Assembly: GCF_902859725.1 (NCBI RefSeq)
Contig: NZ_CADIJP010000004.1
Span: 186,001 to 250,000, forward strand
DNA length: 64,000 nt
From: Achromobacter mucicolens
GTDB taxonomy: Bacteria; Pseudomonadota; Gammaproteobacteria; Burkholderiales; Burkholderiaceae_B
Direction of reading: 5' to 3'
Shown here: piece by piece, positions 63,135 to 64,000 of the stretch
Position numbering within the stretch: the stretch's first letter is position 1
How the letters are laid out: each line of letters begins with the position of its first letter
The notes under the pieces: model-generated
Seen by the model: only the letters and a program-made list of their open reading frames with translations
Database searches by the model: none
Told to the model about the DNA's origin: nothing
Position numbers and translations under genes: made by a program

Positions 63135-63560
63135 ATGAAGAAAACCGCAACCGCCGCCTGGTCGGGCGATCTGAAGACTGGCAAAGGCACGATTTCCACG
63201 CAGAGCGGCGCGCTCAAGAGCCAACCCTACGGCTTTAACACCCGCTTCGGCGACACGCCGGGCACCAACCCCGAAGAACTGTTGGGCGCGGCGCACGCCG
63301 GGTGCTTCACCATGGCGCTGTCCAACATCCTGGGCGAAGCGGGCATGGTCGCGCAAAGCCTGGACACCAAGGCCGAAGTCACGCTGGACAAGGTCGATGA
63401 CGGCTTTTCCATCACCGCCGTGCACCTGACCGTGGAGGCCGTCATTCCCGGCGCTTCCGCCCAGGCGTTCGAGGAAGCCGCCCGCAAGGCCGAAAAGGGC
63501 TGCCCGGTTTCCAGGGTGCTGAACGCCAAGATCTCGATGGACGCCAAGCTGAAGTCCTGA
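63135..63560 (+). CDS. osmC: OsmC family peroxiredoxin
   Basis: Thiol-dependent hydroperoxide reductase of 141 residues. The two redox cysteines are C57 in GAAHAGCFTMALS and C122 in AEKGCPVSRVL, as in OsmC/Ohr. The N-terminal TATAAWSGDLKTGKGTISTQSGAL and length fit OsmC rather than Ohr. It is monocistronic. The 279-base gap before it contains a GC hairpin (63059-63079) but no clear promoter or gene. Confidence 0.93.
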   Translation: MKKTATAAWSGDLKTGKGTISTQSGALKSQPYGFNTRFGDTPGTNPEELLGAAHAGCFTMALSNILGEAGMVAQSLDTKAEVTLDKVDDGFSITAVHLTVEAVIPGASAQAFEEAARKAEKGCPVSRVLNAKISMDAKLKS

Positions 63561-63574
63561 CCGGCGCGAAGATA

Positions 63575-63598
63575 ATCCGGCTCCGGACGGGGCCGGAT
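63575..63598 (+). terminator. Stem-loop after osmC
   Basis: ATCCGGCTCC and GGGGCCGGAT form a ten-position stem with one G-U pair and a four-base loop. No T-run follows, so it is a weak terminator call. Confidence 0.45.
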
Positions 63599-63664
63599 CA
63601 TTGGCTCGCCCTATCCCGGACGTGGCCAAAATCAATTTGACGCTGCAGGTGCGCTCCTGAAAAA

Positions 63665-63679
63665 TGAGAACCATTCTCA
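63665..63679. promoter_or_regulatory. Fur-like box before the Nramp gene
   Basis: TGAGAAC-C-ATTCTCA is a 7-1-7 inverted repeat differing from a perfect dyad in one base, close to the Fur consensus TGATAATNATTATCA and to Fur boxes of the TGAGAATNATTCTCA form. It ends ten bases before the Nramp start, so binding would block translation-proximal transcription. Confidence 0.65.
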
Positions 63680-63689
63680 GGAGCAGCAC

Positions 63690-64000
63690 ATGACCGGATT
63701 CATCTACGCAATATCAGGCGGCAATGCCGCCTTGGCGCAGGACGCGCGGGTATCCGCGAACCTGCGCCGCATGGTCGGGTCGGGCATCCTGGTCGCCGTC
63801 GGCTACATCGACCCGGGCAACTGGGCGACCGACATCGCCGGCGGCAGCGGCTTTGGTTACGGCCTGCTGATGGTCGTCATCACGTCGGCCTTTCTGGCGC
63901 TGGGTTTTCAGGTGCTGGTGTCGCGTCTGGCGCTTGCCACCGGTCAGGATCTGGCCACTCTCACCGCCCGCCACCTTTCCCCGCGTTTGGCCAAGGCAGC
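63690..64000 (+). CDS. mntH: Nramp family Mn2+/Fe2+ transporter, C-terminus outside the window
   Basis: Proton-coupled divalent metal transporter; the first 103 codons are visible. The metal-binding helix 1 motif DPGN is in [18 protein letters not shown] near residue 40, which defines the family. Helices 1 to 3 follow ([28 protein letters not shown]). The ATG at 63690 has AGGAG six bases upstream. A Fur-like box lies just before it, so iron control is likely. Choice between MntH and an iron-preferring paralogue cannot be made from this part. Confidence 0.93.
   Translation, partial: MTGFIYAISGGNAALAQDARVSANLRRMVGSGILVAVGYIDPGNWATDIAGGSGFGYGLLMVVITSAFLALGFQVLVSRLALATGQDLATLTARHLSPRLAKA

Overview
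This 64 kb window looks like chromosomal core genome of a high-GC beta-proteobacterium of the Alcaligenaceae, most likely Achromobacter or a close Bordetella relative. Reasons are the Bordetella-type DapC next to DapD and DapE, a Bug-family (TctC) extracytoplasmic receptor, the isc operon order, very high third-position GC, and the frequent small lineage-type hypothetical genes. I see no insertion sequence, prophage, integrase, CRISPR array or rRNA operon. Assignment is from recognised protein families only; no search was run.

Layout. 1-3.7 kb: iscR-iscS-iscU-iscA-hscB (minus strand, hscB cut by the window edge) behind two IscR-type boxes, then a low-molecular-weight phosphatase. 3.9-8.1 kb: uvrB, divergent aromatic aminotransferase, and lexA with a clear LexA box. 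8.3-14.3 kb: the protein quality-control block tig-clpP-clpX-lon, with a sigma32-like promoter before lon. 14.5-19.5 kb: M48 protease, YqhA-like membrane protein, two cold-shock proteins, a DUF924 protein and several small unknowns. 19.6-22.7 kb: a DSD1-type PLP enzyme with RidA, a divergent LysR regulator and a second, degenerate Rid protein. 23-29.9 kb: orphan PqiB, GNAT, KdsA, AqpZ, a BLUF-EAL photoreceptor and tRNA-Leu(UAG). 29.9-36 kb: dapC-dapD-dapE and prmB-ABC-F. 36-40 kb: desaturase-uvrD-chorismate mutase. 40-43.8 kb: purN and an RsmB-type methyltransferase carrying a long RGG-like repeat tail. 43.9-49.6 kb: ribF-ileS-lspA and coaBC. 49.7-54 kb: an IclR-controlled cluster of Bug receptor, AroM, DUF1177 and PepE. 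54-57.2 kb: DUF457 hydrolase, DedA, dimeric dUTPase. 57.3-64 kb: Old-Yellow-Enzyme, an ectoine-type ABC transporter (ehuBCDA), a LivJ-like receptor, OsmC and the start of an Nramp manganese/iron transporter with a Fur-like box.

Genes that probably work together: isc genes (Fe-S assembly with feedback by IscR), tig-clpPX-lon (folding and proteolysis), dapCDE (diaminopimelate/lysine), ribF-ileS-lspA (the common ribF-ileS-lspA order), ehuBCDA (compatible-solute uptake), and DSD1 plus RidA (dehydratase producing reactive enamine, RidA clearing it).

The least explained parts are the iclR-pepE-DUF1177-aroM-bug operon, which has translationally coupled genes and a half-site array at its promoter and may be an undescribed acidic-peptide or D-amino-acid uptake and catabolic system; the in-frame 96-bp repeat tract that gives an rRNA methyltransferase a 220-residue disordered RGG-like tail; and the AT-rich intergenic island near 17.6-17.96 kb with a perfect 12-bp palindrome.
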